Positions 8,124 to 10,607 of a DNA stretch of 10,607 nt are shown here, one piece after another. Origin of the DNA: Muribaculaceae bacterium (GTDB lineage: Bacteria > Bacteroidota > Bacteroidia > Bacteroidales > Muribaculaceae). The notes beneath the pieces are model-generated. The model was not told the origin of the DNA. It searched no databases and worked only from the letters and a program-made list of their open reading frames with translations. Positions within the stretch are counted from its first letter, which is position 1. Each line of letters opens with the position of its first letter. A program made the translations under genes and the position numbers. The stretch covers positions 1-10,607 of the forward strand of contig JAEDNZ010000058.1 of NCBI GenBank assembly GCA_016302215.1, in the 5' to 3' direction.

Positions 8124-8509
8124 GTTTCACTGACAGCAAACCCATCTACCTGCAAATCGCTGACCGCATCTGCGACGACATCATGATAGGCACCTACGGC
8201 GAGGGCGAACGCATACCTTCAGTGCGCGAGTACGCCCAGCTCATCGAGGTGAGCGCCAACACCGTGGCCCGCACCTTCGAATATCTCCAAAACCAAGGCA
8301 TCATATACAACCGCCGCGGTGTAGGGCTCTTCGTAGAGGAGCATGCCGCCGCAGCCATCAAGCACATGCGCCACAAAGCCTTCATTGACACAGAGCTGGA
8401 GCCGTTTATGCGCAAGGCCGCCATGCTCGACATCGCTGAGGACGAGCTGCTCGAGGCATACCGTCAGCAACTGCGGGCGCTACAAGCTCAGCAGCGCGAC
8501 GACGGGTAA
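8117..8509 (+). CDS. GntR-family transcriptional regulator, YtrA subfamily
   Basis: This 130-residue protein has an N-terminal winged helix typical of GntR. IYLQIADRI (10-18) is the first helix, GERIPSVREYAQ (30-41) and VSANTVARTFEYL (45-57) form the helix-turn-helix, and the wing is GIIYNRRGVGLFV (61-73). The remaining ~55 residues are a short helical tail, too small for a FadR or UTRA effector domain. That length is characteristic of the YtrA subfamily, which usually represses its own ABC transporter operon. The ATG at 8117 is preferred because the family starts a few residues before the PIYLQI helix. An in-frame TTG 78 bp upstream would add a non-family sequence overlapping the permease gene. 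It is last in the operon and probably acts at the inverted repeat 6305-6326. Its 3' end overlaps the convergent malY-dapF gene by 22 bp. The inducing signal is unknown. Confidence 0.9.
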   Translation: MVSFTDSKPIYLQIADRICDDIMIGTYGEGERIPSVREYAQLIEVSANTVARTFEYLQNQGIIYNRRGVGLFVEEHAAAAIKHMRHKAFIDTELEPFMRKAAMLDIAEDELLEAYRQQLRALQAQQRDDG

Positions 8510-10566
8510 TAACGCCCGCTATCCACCATCACTGCCGGACCCGTCATCATGATGTGCCCGGTAGTGCCGTCTATATCTATCTCAAGGTTGCCGCCGAGCA
8601 GACGCACCGTCAGCGGCCACTGAGCGCGGCCCGTCAGCACCGCCGCCGTGGCGGCCGCGCACGCTCCCGTGCCGCACGCCATCGTCTCGCCCGCGCCGCG
8701 CTCCCACGTGCGCACCGAGATAGTGCCGCCGTCATCTACCCTGACAAACTCTATGTTGGCGCGCTCGGGCCATATAGCGTGAGTCTCGAGCTGAGGCCCC
8801 AGTGTGCCCACCATATCATCGCTGAAGTTATCCACAAAGACCACGCCGTGAGGATTGCCCACCGACACGGCGGTGACGCGCACCTGATGCTCACCTACAG
8901 CCACCGGGCTGTCAATCATAGCCGCGCCGGCGTAGCTCACCGGCACCTGCACCGGAGCTGTTGACGGCAAGCCCATATCCACCGTCACCGTCTCCACGGT
9001 GCCATCGATGCCTGGGTGCACCTCCACCGTCTTGATGCCGGCGAGGGTCTCCACAGTGATGCGCCGCGTGCGCGCTATCTTATTGTCATAGACATACTTG
9101 GCCACGCAGCGTATGCCATTGCCACACATCTGAGCCTCGCTGCCATCGGCATTGAAGATGCGCATGCGGCAGTCAGCCACCGCGCTGCCCATAATGGCTA
9201 TCACGCCATCAGTGGCCAGGCCCGTGTGAGGCCTGCACATCTCGGGCACCAAGGCCTGGAGGTGCGGTATCTCGCGATGCATACAGTCAATATACACAAA
9301 GTCATTGCCCAAGCCGTGCATACGCACAAACTCTATGTCGGCAGGCATATCCACCGCGCCATTGGCGCCAACGCCGCTGCCCAGCGAGTGCACCGCCGTG
9401 CGCAGGCGCCACAAGCCCTCGGCAAGCACCGCGCGCGGCACACCGATGTTCATGCGCATATAGCCCTCGCCGCCGAGGCCGAACGAGGCACCATCGCTCA
9501 GCGCCAGACGGCCGCTGCATATCAGCAGCTTGACAAGCTCAGGCTGCGTCAAGCCCAGGCGCGTGAAGTCAAGCCAGATGGCAAATGAGGCATCAGGCAC
9601 AGCCATGCCCACCTCGCTGAGCTCGCTCGCCAGAAAGCGTGCAGCATAATCCACATTGCCCTGCAGATAAGCTAACACCTGGTCAAGCCACGCCTCGCCA
9701 TGCTCATAGGCCGCCTGCGTAGCCACCATCGCCGCGATGGGTGGTGTGTTGAACTCGCTCGCCGACAGCCAGCCGAAGAACGGCTCGCGCAGCGCACGCG
9801 CCTTGACCACGGTCCAGGCGCTGACGATGCCCGGGATATTGAACGTCTTCGATGGGGCGCCCAGCGTCACCGTCACAGCCTCAGCATCGGCCGACACCGT
9901 GGCCGTGGGGATATGGCGCTTGCCGCCGAGCATCATATCGCCGTAGATTTCATCAGAGATGAGCACTATGCCGTGGCTGCGGCAGATGGCCGCCACGCGC
10001 GCCAGCGTCGCCGCGCTCCACTGCAAGCCCACCGGATTGTGAGGGTTGCAGACTATCATCATAGTGGGGTGATGCTCGGCTATCACGCGCTCGAGGCCAT
10101 CAAAATCCATGGCGTAACCGCCCTCGGCGGTGCGCACCAAGGGATTAGCCACCACACACCGCCCATTGCCCTCAATAACGCTACGGAAGGAGTGATACAC
10201 CGGCGGCTGTATCACTATATTGTCGCCCGGACGGCTGAAATAATTGATACATAGGCTCAAGCCCTTCTTGAGCCCGGGCATAAACGTTATCTCATCGCTG
10301 CTCACCTGCCAGCCGTGGCGCCGCAGCAGCCACGCTGTGATGCTATCCCAAAACTCGGCCGGCGCCGAGGTGTAGCCCAGCACGGCATGGTCAAGCCGCC
10401 GCCGCAACGCCTCAATGATGCACGGACACGCCTCAAAGTCCATGTCAGCAATCCACAAGGGCAATAAATCGTGACGCCCGAATTTATTGTCCATCTCCTC
10501 GATTTTGGTAGCGCAAGTGTCATGCCGATCAACGACATTATCGAAATTATAGGTCTGAGTGTTCAT
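8488..10566 (-). CDS. Fusion: MalY/PatB-type PLP-dependent enzyme + diaminopimelate epimerase (DapF)
   Basis: The frame encodes 692 residues from the ATG at 10566. Residues ~6-392 are a fold-type I PLP enzyme of the MalY/PatB group. It has the opening FDNVVDRHDT, LPLWIADMDF, CNPHNPVG, SDEIYGD, Schiff-base Lys240 in APSKTFNIPG and the carboxylate-binding Arg371 in MRMNIG. The family includes cystathionine beta-lyases and C-S lyases. The N-terminus does not look like LL-DAP aminotransferase (DapL). A Gly/Ala-rich linker (~393-408) leads into a full DapF (~409-692) with MHGLGNDFVYID, catalytic Cys481 in MCGNGIRC, GNPHGVVFV, Glu622 in WERGAGE and catalytic Cys631 in ACGTGACAA. DapF interconverts LL- and meso-diaminopimelate for lysine and peptidoglycan synthesis. 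Both halves keep their key residues, so both are probably active. An automated start at TTG 10575 lies inside the -7 promoter element and is unlikely. The gene is convergent with the GntR gene. The partner activity (C-S lyase or aminotransferase) is uncertain. Confidence 0.93.
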   Translation of the reverse strand: MNTQTYNFDNVVDRHDTCATKIEEMDNKFGRHDLLPLWIADMDFEACPCIIEALRRRLDHAVLGYTSAPAEFWDSITAWLLRRHGWQVSSDEITFMPGLKKGLSLCINYFSRPGDNIVIQPPVYHSFRSVIEGNGRCVVANPLVRTAEGGYAMDFDGLERVIAEHHPTMMIVCNPHNPVGLQWSAATLARVAAICRSHGIVLISDEIYGDMMLGGKRHIPTATVSADAEAVTVTLGAPSKTFNIPGIVSAWTVVKARALREPFFGWLSASEFNTPPIAAMVATQAAYEHGEAWLDQVLAYLQGNVDYAARFLASELSEVGMAVPDASFAIWLDFTRLGLTQPELVKLLICSGRLALSDGASFGLGGEGYMRMNIGVPRAVLAEGLWRLRTAVHSLGSGVGANGAVDMPADIEFVRMHGLGNDFVYIDCMHREIPHLQALVPEMCRPHTGLATDGVIAIMGSAVADCRMRIFNADGSEAQMCGNGIRCVAKYVYDNKIARTRRITVETLAGIKTVEVHPGIDGTVETVTVDMGLPSTAPVQVPVSYAGAAMIDSPVAVGEHQVRVTAVSVGNPHGVVFVDNFSDDMVGTLGPQLETHAIWPERANIEFVRVDDGGTISVRTWERGAGETMACGTGACAAATAAVLTGRAQWPLTVRLLGGNLEIDIDGTTGHIMMTGPAVMVDSGRYYPSSRC
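9346..9348 (-). promoter_or_regulatory. Possible internal start codon for a stand-alone DapF
   Basis: An in-frame ATG sits in the linker just before the DapF domain (MPADIEFVRMHGLGNDF), exactly where a free-standing DapF would begin. It is preceded by a G-rich stretch (GCGGTGGAT). Internal initiation here would make a ~283-residue DapF, close to the normal family length. It may simply be the fossil start codon of the ancestral separate gene. Confidence 0.3.
10254..10274 (-). repeat. Perfect 8-bp hairpin inside the malY part of the fusion gene
   Basis: GGCTCAAG and CTTGAGCC flank a 5-nt loop. On the mRNA they lie about 300 nt after the start codon, within codons for PGLKKGLSL. No T-run follows, so it is not an intrinsic terminator. 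The conserved LKKGL protein sequence may explain the symmetry. Confidence 0.5.
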
Positions 10567-10572
10567 AGTCTG

Positions 10573-10602
10573 CAAAGGTAATAAAAATTAGCACACACTC
10601 AA
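10573..10602 (-). promoter_or_regulatory. Promoter of the malY-dapF fusion gene
   Basis: On the minus strand TTG (10602-10600) is followed after 19 bp by TACCTTTG (10580-10573), an ideal Bacteroidetes promoter. The -7 box is identical to the one before the ABC operon. Only 6 bp separate it from the ATG at 10566, so the mRNA should have almost no 5' leader. The TTG at 10575-10573 is part of this box. Confidence 0.75.
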
Positions 10603-10607
10603 TAGTC

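Noticed and set aside
8503..8518. CGGG-N8-CCCG stem at the convergent gene ends as a bidirectional terminator
   Set aside because: There are only 4 base pairs and no T-run on either side, which is too weak to call.
9016..9588. 190-codon plus-strand frame opposite the malY-dapF gene (also 8554-8964 and 9700-10254)
   Set aside because: It is antisense to a strongly conserved enzyme gene. The peptides are His/Ala/Arg-rich and look like no family, as expected for shadow frames in GC-rich DNA.
1..10607. tRNA, rRNA, CRISPR array, insertion sequence or integration site
   Set aside because: I saw no regularly spaced repeats, transposase-like reading frame, terminal inverted repeats or cloverleaf-like RNA anywhere in the window.

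Overview
The window looks like chromosomal DNA from a fairly GC-rich member of the Bacteroidales, probably a gut lineage. The evidence is three good matches to the Bacteroidetes promoter pattern (TTG, 19-21 bp, TAnnTTTG), the lack of Shine-Dalgarno sequences before the starts, and a very large secreted S8 peptidase with many beta-sandwich modules. I cannot name the genus from sequence alone.

Region 1 (1-6041, minus strand) is one open frame of at least 2013 codons that runs off the left edge. It encodes a secreted subtilisin-like serine peptidase. It has a signal peptide, a propeptide, an S8 catalytic domain with Asp207, His262, Asn371 and Ser441, and a fibronectin-III-like domain. After these come about 1400 residues of adhesive-looking beta-sandwich modules, including a large unit that occurs twice. 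The C-terminus lies outside the window, so a type IX secretion sorting signal cannot be assessed.

Region 2 (6042-6366) is an AT-rich divergent promoter region. It carries a -7-like element facing the peptidase and a strong promoter facing the ABC genes. A perfect inverted repeat lies where transcription of the ABC operon should start.

Region 3 (6367-8509, plus strand) is a compact operon: an ABC ATPase, a six-helix membrane protein, a possible 19-codon hydrophobic micro-ORF, and a short YtrA-type GntR repressor. The layout suggests a self-regulated export or membrane-stress module whose repressor probably binds the inverted repeat upstream.

Region 4 (8488-10566, minus strand) encodes a fusion of a MalY/PatB-type PLP enzyme (C-S lyase/aminotransferase family) with a complete diaminopimelate epimerase (DapF). 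It is convergent with the regulator gene and overlaps it by 22 bp. Its promoter sits so close to the ATG that the mRNA is probably leaderless or nearly so. This fusion is the most unusual item in the window. It may couple a transsulfuration/aminotransferase-like activity to the lysine and peptidoglycan branch of aspartate-derived metabolism, but its biochemical logic cannot be settled from sequence.
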